DNA from: Hyphomicrobiales bacterium
GTDB taxonomy: Bacteria > Pseudomonadota > Alphaproteobacteria > Rhizobiales > JAJFHR01
DNA: 22,951 nt
Assembly (NCBI GenBank): GCA_021775515.1
Contig: JAJFHR010000097.1
Location: 1 to 22,951, forward strand
Reading direction: 5' to 3'
Made by a program: the position numbers and the translations under genes. Position 1 is the stretch's first letter. Every line of letters begins with the position of its first letter. The notes under the pieces are model-generated. The model was not told the DNA's origin and ran no database searches. It saw only the letters and a program-made list of their open reading frames with translations. Below are positions 7,531 through 16,048 of the stretch, piece after piece.

Positions 7531-8103
7531 TTATCGGCTGGCGATTTGTATTCCCGAAGAGGTCAAAACCACATTAATGGTCTCGCCATCGGCAACCGAT
7601 ACTCGTTTGACCAGGGCCACACCACGGCGTACGGCATTACCCAAATTATCTAGAACCTTCCAATTTATTCCGGTGGTGACAAAATAATCTCCCGCAGCTA
7701 GGCCGCCAAAGGTAAACTTGCCCCCTGCCCCAACAGCAGCGGTGCGCGTATAGACCAGATAGCGCGGATCGTTACTTTCTTCAGAAAAATTCACCTTTTT
7801 GGTGGCAACGCCCGAGCTGCCATATATGGCATTGACACGTTGCTCGGCATATTTGGTCGCCGGTACCAGAGTAGCCGTGCTCCCGCTTGCAGTTTTTGTC
7901 GCGCCATCAGCTGTTTTGATAAACGCCCGCCCGGTAATTTTTCCAGTGCCTTTATCAAAAATATAATTGGCCTCTTTTGGATTGAACTTAGCTGTCAAAA
8001 CGGCCAGTTTGGGACCTTCATCACTTGGTGCCGAAGAGCGTAAATTCGGATCACACGCCGCTACGAGCAATGACATCAGTACAATTGGCAATAACCGGTA
8101 CAT
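7531..8103 (-). CDS. predicted lipoprotein with carboxypeptidase-regulatory-like beta domain, function unknown
   Basis: A 190-residue exported protein. I start at the ATG at 8103 because GGAG lies 7 bases upstream and this gives a compact signal peptide, MYRLLPIVLMSLLVAAC, with the lipobox cysteine at residue 17. An in-frame start at 8139 would add 12 residues. Residue +2 after the cysteine is Asp, which in enterobacteria keeps lipoproteins in the inner membrane; whether this applies here is uncertain. The C-terminal half, with GGKFTFGGLAAGDYFVTTGI, resembles beta-sandwich repeats of the carboxypeptidase regulatory (transthyretin-like) type. I do not recognise a specific family. It lies alone between dnaE and rpsB, with its own promoter-like sequence. 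Confidence 0.8.
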   Translation of the reverse strand: MYRLLPIVLMSLLVAACDPNLRSSAPSDEGPKLAVLTAKFNPKEANYIFDKGTGKITGRAFIKTADGATKTASGSTATLVPATKYAEQRVNAIYGSSGVATKKVNFSEESNDPRYLVYTRTAAVGAGGKFTFGGLAAGDYFVTTGINWKVLDNLGNAVRRGVALVKRVSVADGETINVVLTSSGIQIASR

Positions 8104-8142
8104 GGAACAACTCCGCATCGCATATTTTAAAATACCCAACGA

Positions 8143-8171
8143 TTAAAACCGGTTTAGCCGATTCACGTCAA
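8143..8171 (-). promoter_or_regulatory. candidate promoter for the lipoprotein gene
   Basis: The minus strand reads TTGACG (within GCTTGACG, close to the alphaproteobacterial CTTGAC element), a 17-base spacer, then TTTTAA. The -10 match is only moderate. The start point would be near 8136, giving a leader of about 33 bases. It lies just after the dnaE stop codon, where no terminator-like hairpin is seen, so readthrough from dnaE is also possible. Confidence 0.5.
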
Positions 8172-8215
8172 GCAAAGCCACTTTAACAACCTTAAACACC
8201 CTTGGAGGTCGTATT

Positions 8216-11200
8216 CTAGATGTCCTGAACGTCAACCACACCCGGGATGGTCTTAATTGCACCACGAATTTGTGGCGAAATAAGGTAACCACCGGGAAGT
8301 TCCATTTCCACCTCGCGCTGACCCTGATCAATCGACAATATTAAGGAGACGGGCGATTTTCCCGTTTTATTTAACCGCTTCGATACACTGGATAAGGCCG
8401 CATCATCCTGAATGAAAATCTTAAGACCAATTTGTACTTTTGTCGTCACTGTATCGACGGCTTCTACACTTTGCAGCCTGAGTTTAATATCTTCACCTTC
8501 ACAATCAGCTTCAACCACTAAGATGACGGCGGAACCTGGTTCGAGCAGTTCTCTTGAACTCGCCAAAAGATCGGAGAAAACAACGGCCTCAAATTGACCG
8601 GTTGAATCCGTAAATCCTACAAAAGCAAATCTGTTACCGCTCTTGGACCTTCTTTCCTGCTTGTAAGCCACCGTGCCGGCAATTTTTCCAGCCGTCGCCC
8701 CAGCCATGGCTTTGGCGGCGAACTCCCGCCACGGCAACACCCCCAATCGCTTCAGTGCAGCCTGAAAATCATCAAGCGGATGTCCGGAGAGAAAAAACCC
8801 TATTGCCTCAAATTCCCGGCTCAAGCGGTCCATTGCCAGCCATTCTTCACAGGCCGGCAGGATGATCGCTTCATCACTGTCACCACCGCCAAAAAGATCA
8901 TTCTGCCCGGCAGCCCGATCCCCAGAGGTTTTTGTTGCCAGTCCCAGGATAGTTTCAACTCCGGTCAACACCTGGGCTCTGTTGCGGTTAAGATCATCAA
9001 ATGCCCCGGCTTTTGCCAGGCTCTCCAGGGCGCGTTTGTTGACAATGCGCGGGTTGATGCGTTTGGCAAAATCTCCAATTGAGATGAAGGGTCCCTCTTC
9101 ATTGCGCACATCGACAATATGTTCAACCGTCTGGCGGCCAACATTCTTGAGGGCCGCAAGAGAATAGTGAATAGATCCATCCTTGACAGTAAAACTGGCA
9201 GAAGAAAAGTTGACAGAGGGAGGTAAAATCTTAATTCCCAAACGTTCCACTTCACGCTTGAACACCAGAAGTTTGTCAGTATTGCCCATGTCCAGGGTCA
9301 TGGATGCCGCCAAAAACTCAACCGGATAATTAGCTTTCAAAAAAGCGGTTTGATAAGCGACCAGGGCGTAAGCTGCGGCATGGCCCTTGGGAAATCCATA
9401 ACCGGCAAATTTATTGACCAGTTCAAATATAAATTCAGCCTGCGCCCGGTCCACCTTGCGCTCAACAGCCCCTTCAACGAACCGGGCTTTTTGCATGTCC
9501 ATTTCGGCCTGAATTTTTTTACCCATGGCGCGGCGAAGCAGATCAGCCTCACCGAGTGAATAGCCTGAGAGAATTTGAGCAATCTGCATCACCTGCTCTT
9601 GATAAACGATAACCCCATAGGTTTCTTTGAGCAGCGGTTCCAGTGAAGGATGGAGATAATTTGGCTCTTCCAAACCAAGTTTACAGGAAATGTATGTCGG
9701 AATATTGCCCATCGGTCCGGGCCGGTAAAGTGCTACAAGCGCGATTATATCCTCAAACCGGTCCAGTTTCATCTTGCGCTGGACATCGCGCATGCCCGAA
9801 CTTTCAAGTTGGAACACCCCGACGGTTTCACCAGAGGACATCAACTCAAAAGAAGGGGCATCATCGAGAGGTATTTTCGATAAATCAACATGAACGCCGC
9901 GATCAGCAAGAAGCTTCACCGTATGATCAAGTATCGTCAGCGTTTTAAGACCAAGAAAATCGAACTTGACCAGGCCGGCGCGTTCAACCCACTTCATATT
10001 GTATTGGGTAACTGGCATATCCGAACGTGGATCACGATATAGCGGTGTAAGTTCCTCAAGTTTTCTATCGCCGATAACCACGCCGGCGGCATGCGTCGAA
10101 GCGTGGCGGTAAAGACCTTCCAGCTTGAGGCCAATATCAAGCATCTGGGCCACGTTTGTGTCTTCATCACGTGCTTCGCGCAAGGGCTGTTCGGTATTAA
10201 TCGCTTCTTCAAGGGTGGTTGGATTTGCCGGATTATTGGGAATGAGTTTGCACAGCCGATCGACCTGACCATAGGGAAGCTGCAAAACCCGGCCCACATC
10301 GCGCAAGACAGCGCGGGCCTGGAGTTTTCCAAATGTAATGATTTGCGCGACCTGATCCGCCCCGTAGCGTTGTTGCACGTATTCGATGACTTCATCACGG
10401 CGGTCTTGACAAAAATCCACATCAAAATCCGGCATCGACACGCGTTCGGGATTTAAAAATCGCTCGAAAATCAAATCAAACCGCAACGGGTCAAGATCAG
10501 TAATTGTCAGCGACCACGCGACAACCGACCCTGCCCCCGATCCCCTCCCCGGACCTACGGGGATACCTTTTGATTTTGCCCATTTGATAAAGTCGGCAAC
10601 GATCAGAAAATATCCGGGAAATTTCATTCCGATAATTACATCGAGCTCGTATTTGAGGCGGTCCCAATAATCTTGTTCTGGTTTTCCCGACAGGTTTCCT
10701 ACCGTGTGCAAACGTTCGCGCAACCCTTCTTCAGATTGGCGGCGTAACTCTTCTGCTTCGGCGAGAATGGTTTCGTCTTCGTTTAATCCCTCCCCATCCA
10801 TGAACGATGGCAAAATAGGATCGCGCGTATGTGGGCGGTATGCACAACGGCGCGCTATTTCAATGGTATTTTCTACCGCTTCCGGCAAATCGGCAAAAAG
10901 TGACACCATTTCAGAGGGCGATTTGAAATAATGCTCAGGCGTCAGCCGATGCCGGTCTTCCTCGCTAACGTAAGTGCCATCGCGAATGCAGATAAGAGCA
11001 TCATGCGCCTCAAATTCAGCAGGATCGGCGAAATAAGGTTCATTGGTCGCTACCAGCGGAATTCCTTTGGCATAGGCAAACTCGACCAGAAATTTTTCTG
11101 TTTCAAGTTCCTCTGGCATGCTGTGCCGTTGCAATTCGATGTAAAACCGGTCACCAAAAATATCGACAAATCGATCGGCCAGTCTCTCCGCCTCATTCGG

Positions 11201-11719
11201 CATTCGGTCAACCAATGCCTGGTTAAGGACACCCTTGGGACCTCCCGACAAGGCGATGAGGCCGTCGCTATGGTCTTTAATAATGTCCAGAGAAACTTGC
11301 GGGTCCAACGAGGCATCAGTATCAAGGTAAGCGCAACTGGAAAGCTTCATTAAGTTCATGAAGCCCTGTTCATCCTTCGCCAGCAAAGGCAACAGGGCAA
11401 CCCGCCCGCTATCCTGATATTGGTTGTTTTTATTGACGTCGGGTTCGTTAAAGGTAACGCGCAAGGTACAGCCCATTATCGGCTGAATACCGTGGTTTGA
11501 CATGGTTTCGGAAAATTCCAGAGCGCCAAACAAATTTCCGGTATCACACAAGCCAACCGCCGGCATTTGATGTTGTTTGACCAGCTTGGCCAAAGGTTCG
11601 ATGTGAATGGCACCTTCAAGGAGCGAAAAGGCGCTATGAACCCGCAAATGGACAAATCCTACCCCCGGATCATAGTCAGGTTTGTTTGTGGCGAGTTTTG
11701 ATTCTGGAGAGTTACTCAT
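8216..11719 (-). CDS. dnaE: DNA polymerase III alpha subunit
   Basis: Catalytic subunit of the replicative DNA polymerase. The ATG at 11719 gives 1167 residues, close to E. coli DnaE (1160). An in-frame TTG at 11761 would add 14 residues with no family match. The N-terminal PHP domain starts with HLRVHSAFSLLEGA (about 24-37). The polymerase active site has PDFDVDF with D431 and D433, and the third Asp, D587, in KFDFLG. A helix-hairpin-helix region follows. QNDLF fits the internal beta-clamp-binding motif. The C-terminal OB-fold contains AYKQERRSKSGNRFAFVGF. There is no 3'-5' exonuclease domain, as expected for DnaE rather than PolC. It follows lolD after about 80 bases that contain a hairpin. 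Confidence 0.98.
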   Translation of the reverse strand: MSNSPESKLATNKPDYDPGVGFVHLRVHSAFSLLEGAIHIEPLAKLVKQHQMPAVGLCDTGNLFGALEFSETMSNHGIQPIMGCTLRVTFNEPDVNKNNQYQDSGRVALLPLLAKDEQGFMNLMKLSSCAYLDTDASLDPQVSLDIIKDHSDGLIALSGGPKGVLNQALVDRMPNEAERLADRFVDIFGDRFYIELQRHSMPEELETEKFLVEFAYAKGIPLVATNEPYFADPAEFEAHDALICIRDGTYVSEEDRHRLTPEHYFKSPSEMVSLFADLPEAVENTIEIARRCAYRPHTRDPILPSFMDGEGLNEDETILAEAEELRRQSEEGLRERLHTVGNLSGKPEQDYWDRLKYELDVIIGMKFPGYFLIVADFIKWAKSKGIPVGPGRGSGAGSVVAWSLTITDLDPLRFDLIFERFLNPERVSMPDFDVDFCQDRRDEVIEYVQQRYGADQVAQIITFGKLQARAVLRDVGRVLQLPYGQVDRLCKLIPNNPANPTTLEEAINTEQPLREARDEDTNVAQMLDIGLKLEGLYRHASTHAAGVVIGDRKLEELTPLYRDPRSDMPVTQYNMKWVERAGLVKFDFLGLKTLTILDHTVKLLADRGVHVDLSKIPLDDAPSFELMSSGETVGVFQLESSGMRDVQRKMKLDRFEDIIALVALYRPGPMGNIPTYISCKLGLEEPNYLHPSLEPLLKETYGVIVYQEQVMQIAQILSGYSLGEADLLRRAMGKKIQAEMDMQKARFVEGAVERKVDRAQAEFIFELVNKFAGYGFPKGHAAAYALVAYQTAFLKANYPVEFLAASMTLDMGNTDKLLVFKREVERLGIKILPPSVNFSSASFTVKDGSIHYSLAALKNVGRQTVEHIVDVRNEEGPFISIGDFAKRINPRIVNKRALESLAKAGAFDDLNRNRAQVLTGVETILGLATKTSGDRAAGQNDLFGGGDSDEAIILPACEEWLAMDRLSREFEAIGFFLSGHPLDDFQAALKRLGVLPWREFAAKAMAGATAGKIAGTVAYKQERRSKSGNRFAFVGFTDSTGQFEAVVFSDLLASSRELLEPGSAVILVVEADCEGEDIKLRLQSVEAVDTVTTKVQIGLKIFIQDDAALSSVSKRLNKTGKSPVSLILSIDQGQREVEMELPGGYLISPQIRGAIKTIPGVVDVQDI

Positions 11720-11736
11720 TTTCCCATGATCAGGGA

Positions 11737-11762
11737 ATTGCCGACATGTGTCACCCGGCAAT
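11737..11762 (-). other. inverted repeat upstream of dnaE
   Basis: ATTGCCG and CGGCAAT (7 bp, plus a possible G-U pair) enclose a 12-base loop in the lolD-dnaE gap, ending 17 bases before the dnaE ATG. There is no U-tract. It could be an mRNA hairpin that affects dnaE initiation or a protein-binding site. The repeat is seen directly and no function is established. Confidence 0.35.
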
Positions 11763-11799
11763 CCAAGACAACTGTTGAAAACACCTAAACTGTCATTTG

Positions 11800-12477
11800 C
11801 TAAGCTGGGACCAGTTGACCACCCTGCATGAGCACAGTGCGGTCCATCCGCCGGGCAAGTTCTGGATTGTGCGTCGCGATGAGAGCGGCAATACCTTCCA
11901 GCCGTACCAGTCCCAGCAATTCACCGTAAACAAGATCAGCCGTTTCAGGATCAAGGTTGCCGGTTGGTTCGTCAGCAAGTAACAATTTTGGCTTGTTGGC
12001 CAGCGACCGGGCGATGGCAACGCGTTGTTGTTCACCGCCTGAAAGTTCCGCTGGACGGTGTGTCAATCGGTGGTCGAGGCCGAGACGTTGCAACAGATAG
12101 ATCGAACGCTCATTGGCTTTGGCTTTACTTTTCCCGGCAATCATTTGCGGTATGGAAACATTTTCCAGCGCAGACAGTTCCGGCAGCAAATGATGAAACT
12201 GGTAGATAAAGCCAATGAGATCACGGCGGGCACTGGTCCTGGCAGCGTCCTTTTCAGCGGCATAATCTTTGTTGTTAATGATGATGGTGCCCGAATCCGG
12301 TGCTTCCAAAAGACCGGCAATATGCAATAACGACGATTTCCCCGCACCTGATGGTCCCACCAACGCAACTACTTCGCCACCCTTGATCGACAAGGTGGCA
12401 TTTGAGAATACCTCAAGCACGCTTGTTCCCTGCTGATAGGTGCGACAGATATTTCTCAAATCTAAGATTGTTTCCAC
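11800..12477 (-). CDS. lolD: lipoprotein-releasing system ATPase LolD
   Basis: ATPase of the ABC transporter that extracts outer-membrane lipoproteins from the inner membrane and hands them to LolA. The 225-residue product has all ABC motifs: Walker A GPSGAGKSS (41-49), Q-loop near Q93 with YQFHHLLPE, signature LSGGEQQR (145-152), Walker B LLLADEP (165-171) and the H-loop His (H203). It belongs to the short LolD/MacB/FtsE-type group. The pairing with the adjacent LolC-type permease, 18 bases upstream, makes LolD the best call. It starts with GTG at 12477, with AGG a few bases upstream. Confidence 0.95.
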   Translation of the reverse strand: METILDLRNICRTYQQGTSVLEVFSNATLSIKGGEVVALVGPSGAGKSSLLHIAGLLEAPDSGTIIINNKDYAAEKDAARTSARRDLIGFIYQFHHLLPELSALENVSIPQMIAGKSKAKANERSIYLLQRLGLDHRLTHRPAELSGGEQQRVAIARSLANKPKLLLADEPTGNLDPETADLVYGELLGLVRLEGIAALIATHNPELARRMDRTVLMQGGQLVPA

Positions 12478-12495
12478 AAAACCTGCTTTTGATTG

Positions 12496-13758
12496 TTAGC
12501 CGTATCGCAGTGCTTCGACCGGATCAATCCGGGCGGCACGCCATGACGGGTATAAAGTGGCGATAAATGAGAGCACCAGCGCCATTAAAACCACTGAGGC
12601 CACTTCCGTTGGATTTACCTCAGCAGGCAATTGGCTGAGGTAATAAATTTCCGGCGAAAACAATTCCGTGCCGGTGAGACTTGAGAGAAACTGCCGGATA
12701 TTTTCAATATAAGCGCAAAACACGGTGCCTATGACAAAACCCGCCAGCGTTCCGACAACACCAATGCTGGCTCCGGTTATAAAAAATATCCGCATGATTG
12801 ATCCACGCGTTGCCCCCATGGTGCGGAGAATGGCGATGTCGCCGGATTTGTCTTTGACCAACATAATCAGGCCTGAAACAATATTCAAAGCAGCAACAAG
12901 GACAATGAGCGTCAAGATAAGGAACATGACGTTACGTTCAACCTGAAGTGCTGAAAAGAAGCTGGAATTCACCTCCTGCCAGGTAGAGATATTGACTGGA
13001 GATTGCACCACTTTTGCGATGTTGCGCCTGACCTCTTGGGCTTTATCGGGATCATCGATTTTAATTTCAAGGGCGCTAACGCCCTCACCCTTATTAAAAT
13101 AAAGTTGTGCTTCTTCAAGTGGCATAAATACAAAACCGGCATCATATTCAGACATGCCAATATGATAAATGGCTGCGATTGGGTATGATTTTATTCTCGG
13201 CGTTACACCAAAGGGAGTGACATTTCCCCGGGGGCTGATCAAGGTGAGTTTACTGCCGACAACAACACCGAGTTTGTTTGCCAGGCGTGAGCCAATCAGG
13301 ACACCGTTTTTGCTGGAAAAATATTCCAAAGATCCAGCACGAAGCGAATTTCCAATGCCGTTGAGTGTGGCAATGTCTTTTTTCCTAAAACCGCGCACTA
13401 AGACGCCTGAATTACCACGCACACCGGAAGCCATGGCTTGGCCTTCAACCAGCGGCACAACACTCTTTATGCCAGCCACCGGACTAATGCGTTCAACCAC
13501 GTCATCAAATTTTTGCAGCGGACCCTGAAGAGACACAACGGTGATATGTCCGTTAAACCCCAGCACTTTGGACAAAAGCTCGGTGCGAAATCCATTCATC
13601 ACCGACATCACGATTATCAAGGTTGCAACACCGAGCATGATGCCCAGAAACGAAAAACCGGCGATGACCGAAATAAAACCTTCCTTGCGCCGGGCATGCA
13701 AATACCGGCGGCACAACATCCATTCAAAAGCAGAAAAAGCCCTGGCTGGCTCAGACAT
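12496..13758 (-). CDS. lolC: lipoprotein-releasing ABC transporter permease, LolC/LolE family
   Basis: Inner-membrane partner of LolD. The 420-residue product has the family layout: a short cytoplasmic start with a conserved basic stretch (RRYLHARRKEGF), one membrane helix (about 28-52), a large periplasmic domain, then three C-terminal membrane helices and the ending PSWRAARIDPVEALRYG typical of LolC/E and MacB-like permeases. Many alphaproteobacteria have a single permease in this locus rather than separate LolC and LolE, so it may act as a homodimer (the LolF arrangement). The start lies 2 bases after the proS stop, indicating translational coupling. Confidence 0.95.
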   Translation of the reverse strand: MSEPARAFSAFEWMLCRRYLHARRKEGFISVIAGFSFLGIMLGVATLIIVMSVMNGFRTELLSKVLGFNGHITVVSLQGPLQKFDDVVERISPVAGIKSVVPLVEGQAMASGVRGNSGVLVRGFRKKDIATLNGIGNSLRAGSLEYFSSKNGVLIGSRLANKLGVVVGSKLTLISPRGNVTPFGVTPRIKSYPIAAIYHIGMSEYDAGFVFMPLEEAQLYFNKGEGVSALEIKIDDPDKAQEVRRNIAKVVQSPVNISTWQEVNSSFFSALQVERNVMFLILTLIVLVAALNIVSGLIMLVKDKSGDIAILRTMGATRGSIMRIFFITGASIGVVGTLAGFVIGTVFCAYIENIRQFLSSLTGTELFSPEIYYLSQLPAEVNPTEVASVVLMALVLSFIATLYPSWRAARIDPVEALRYG

Positions 13759-13760
13759 AA

Positions 13761-15089
13761 TCAGCAGAACTCGTTTTTCAGTTTATTAACGGCGTCATCG
13801 GGTGACACGGTTTCGCGTTCACCGGTCGCTCGGCATTTTATTTCAACCTCATTCTCAGCTAAACCTCTGGGACCGGCGATGAGTTGCCAGGGCAAACCGA
13901 TTAAATCCATTTTGGAAAACTTGGCTCCTGCACGATCATCAGTATCATCGTACAAAACGTCCACACCCGCTGCCTGGAGTTTTTGGTACAGGTCCGCACA
14001 AGCAGTATCAGTAGTCTCATCACCAGCCTTGAGATTCATCAGCCCAACGTCAAATGGAGAAACCGATTTGGGCCAAATGATACCATTGTCATCATGACTG
14101 GCTTCGATGATTGCGCCAGCCAGGCGGGAAACACCGACACCGTAAGATCCGCTTTCTATGGCTACCTGATTACCACCGGAATCCTGAACGGTAAGGTTCA
14201 GCGGTTTTGAGTATTTCGAGCCAAAGAAAAAAATATGGCCGACTTCAATTCCTCTGGCATGCAGACGGTCCTTTTCATCGACCTCGCGTGCAAAACGATC
14301 AGGATCGTGCTGTTCATCTGTCGCAGCATAAGGAGCCGTCCACTTTGCAATTATCGGAGTAAGGTCGCTGTCATAATCGAGCGTCTCATCGGGAACATCA
14401 AAATCCACCAAATCGCGGTGGCAATAAACTTCACTCTCGCCGGTATCTGCCAGAATAATAAACTCATGGCTCAGGTCGCCGCCGATCGGCCCGGTATCGG
14501 CTGCCATGGGAATTGCCTTTAAGCCGAGCCGCTCGAAAGTCCGCAAATAAGACACAAACATCTTATTGTAGGACTTGCGCCCTTCTTCCGCAGTAAGGTC
14601 GAAAGAATACGCATCTTTCATCAAAAATTCGCGGCCCCGCATAATGCCAAATCGCGGACGAATTTCGTCGCGGAATTTCCACTGAATATGAAACAGATTG
14701 CGTGGTAAATCACGGTACGATTGGATGCCGTTTTTGAACGTATCGGTGATCAGCTCTTCGTTGGTCGGACCATAAAGCATTTCGCGATCATGACGGTCGG
14801 TAATGCGCAGCATCTCTTTACCATAATCTTCATATCGACCGCTTTGTTTCCACAGATCGGCAGATTGAATTGTCGGCATTAATACTTCAATGGCGCCAGC
14901 GCGCACCTGCTCATCGCGCACAATTTCTTCAATTTTTTTCAGAACTTTGAACCCCATCGGCAGCCAGGTATAAATGCCTGCACTCGCCTGCCGGATCATT
15001 CCTGCGCGCAACATCAAACGATGTGAAACAATTTCCGCTTCTTTGGGGTTTTCCTTAATTGTCGGCAAAAAATATTTTGATAGGCGCAT
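13761..15089 (-). CDS. proS: prolyl-tRNA synthetase, short alphaproteobacterial form
   Basis: Class II synthetase that attaches proline to tRNA-Pro. The product is 442 residues, much shorter than the roughly 570 of E. coli, because the INS editing domain between motifs 2 and 3 is absent, as is normal in alphaproteobacteria. Motif 2 is seen around RDEIRPRFGIMRGREFLMKD (about 140-159), motif 3 around GSYGVGVSRLAGAI, and an anticodon-binding domain occupies the C-terminal third. Without INS, mischarged Ala-tRNA-Pro would need a free-standing editing protein encoded elsewhere. The ATG at 15089 has no obvious Shine-Dalgarno sequence upstream. lolC, lolD and dnaE follow closely. Confidence 0.97.
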   Translation of the reverse strand: MRLSKYFLPTIKENPKEAEIVSHRLMLRAGMIRQASAGIYTWLPMGFKVLKKIEEIVRDEQVRAGAIEVLMPTIQSADLWKQSGRYEDYGKEMLRITDRHDREMLYGPTNEELITDTFKNGIQSYRDLPRNLFHIQWKFRDEIRPRFGIMRGREFLMKDAYSFDLTAEEGRKSYNKMFVSYLRTFERLGLKAIPMAADTGPIGGDLSHEFIILADTGESEVYCHRDLVDFDVPDETLDYDSDLTPIIAKWTAPYAATDEQHDPDRFAREVDEKDRLHARGIEVGHIFFFGSKYSKPLNLTVQDSGGNQVAIESGSYGVGVSRLAGAIIEASHDDNGIIWPKSVSPFDVGLMNLKAGDETTDTACADLYQKLQAAGVDVLYDDTDDRAGAKFSKMDLIGLPWQLIAGPRGLAENEVEIKCRATGERETVSPDDAVNKLKNEFC

Positions 15090-15257
15090 AGAGGTTATAG
15101 CTCGCAGTGGAATTCAAGAATCAAGGACAGAGTGAAACCTTATATAGCCGATAAACACAAGCCCGACGACATCAGAAATGCCGCCCGCACCACGCAGCCT
15201 TTAAAATATGTCTTTATTTCGACGATTTGGGGATTAGATTGAGCGGCTAACCGGAGC

Positions 15258-15713
15258 TCAACATCCGGACCCCTTTTTAGTATTTGTCAATTGTTGCCCA
15301 TCCACAGCCACCTCGCCTGAGGATGTATCAATACTCACCTCACCCAGGCTCAAATTGTTAGTCCGTAAGGGTGAGCGCCGCCTGGAATTTGCCCCCTTGC
15401 GTACCTTAAGTCTTCTGTCAGACTGGAGATCAAATCTAACAATCGGTTGAATTTCCTGGTATTCACCCGGCAATTCGGCGGGTGCTATTTTCTCACCTTT
15501 TACATCGCGGCCTGGAACAAAGTCAGCGCCCGGAAAATTTGAACCACCGGCGAGTTCACTACAACCATTGCCACTGAGGCTCGCAGGCAGGTTTTTTGAT
15601 TTTGCCTTAAATCTGCTGCCGGCAATGGCCAACTCAAACGACCCGGCAACTAACAACCCGAGCACGCTCAAGACTGCCACTAAACAGAAAAGATAAACCG
15701 TTCTCTTTTTCAT
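15258..15713 (-). CDS. small exported or membrane-anchored protein of unknown function
   Basis: A 151-residue product that I do not recognise. Residues about 5-31 are a hydrophobic segment after MKKRT, ending in AIA before GS, which fits a signal peptide or N-terminal anchor. The mature part has a Cys at 51, a short block FVPGRDVKGEKIAPAELPG (about 65-83) of a type I associate with small alphaproteobacterial envelope proteins, a basic stretch (RRLKVRKGANSRRR), and a final residue Cys151. The ATG at 15713 has only a weak, close AGAAG. It precedes proS by about 170 bases and diverges from the plus-strand RNA candidate. Coding status is likely but not certain. Confidence 0.6.
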   Translation of the reverse strand: MKKRTVYLFCLVAVLSVLGLLVAGSFELAIAGSRFKAKSKNLPASLSGNGCSELAGGSNFPGADFVPGRDVKGEKIAPAELPGEYQEIQPIVRFDLQSDRRLKVRKGANSRRRSPLRTNNLSLGEVSIDTSSGEVAVDGQQLTNTKKGSGC

Positions 15714-15733
15714 TCTTCTATTTTACGATATGA

Positions 15734-15743
15734 ACGTTAACGT
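15734..15743. promoter_or_regulatory. perfect palindrome ACGTTAACGT upstream of the 151-residue protein gene
   Basis: A 10-base perfect palindrome, 21 bases before the ATG at 15713, between two divergent transcription units. It could be an operator half-site pair or chance. Only the sequence symmetry is seen. Confidence 0.2.
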
Positions 15744-15826
15744 CTCCTCAAATGACCCATTTTTCGGGGATTGTGTATCGCGGCTGAAAATTTTTATGCC
15801 TATGTCCAAAAACCGTTGAATTGTTC

Positions 15827-15855
15827 GTGACAATCAAAATGGATTTTTGTAAACT
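15827..15855 (+). promoter_or_regulatory. candidate plus-strand promoter for a small RNA
   Basis: The plus strand reads GTGACA, a 17-base spacer, then TAAACT: five of six and four of six matches to the housekeeping -35 and -10 consensus. Transcription would begin near 15862 and run toward the plus-strand terminator at 16049-16084. This is the best promoter-like match I found in the gap, but such matches are common in A/T-rich DNA. Confidence 0.35.
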
Positions 15856-15989
15856 CCTTACAATTAACAAGAAGGTACGCAGATAACTCACCTTCCTTTT
15901 TCTAAGGCAGGTGTTGGTCGAGCGGCCCAAGTCTAGGGAGGGAAAGTCGTTAGGCACAGAGGATCTGACGAAATTTCTTCTGCAGCCGT

Positions 15990-16020
15990 GCACTTGGTAA
16001 TTATTGGTAATTATCAAAGT
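15990..16020 (+). repeat. hairpin containing a tandem 10-base repeat
   Basis: TTGGTAATTA occurs twice in direct succession (15993-16012), flanked by CAC and AAAGTG. The whole segment folds as CACTTGGTAATTA, loop TTGG, TAATTATCAAAGTG: about 12 base pairs with one mismatch and one bulged base. It forms the central hairpin of the candidate RNA. Confidence 0.5.
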
Positions 16021-16048
16021 GTGTGTAAATTCGACTTTCTTACTAAAT

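Noticed and set aside
11720..11761. Upstream TTG start for dnaE
   Set aside because: The added 14 residues do not resemble DnaE N-termini and are encoded in the hairpin-bearing gap.
13438..14097. 219-codon plus-strand open frame
   Set aside because: It lies antisense to the well-supported proS and lolC genes and encodes a low-complexity, family-free sequence.
15240..15260. Hairpin over the stop codon of the 151-residue protein gene as a terminator
   Set aside because: The outer stem is only five base pairs and no U-tract follows.
15901..15990. tRNA-like or RNase P-like fragment (GGTCGAGCGGCC and GGGAGGGAAAGTC)
   Set aside because: No acceptor stem, anticodon loop or T-arm can be aligned, and the other universal RNase P segments are missing.
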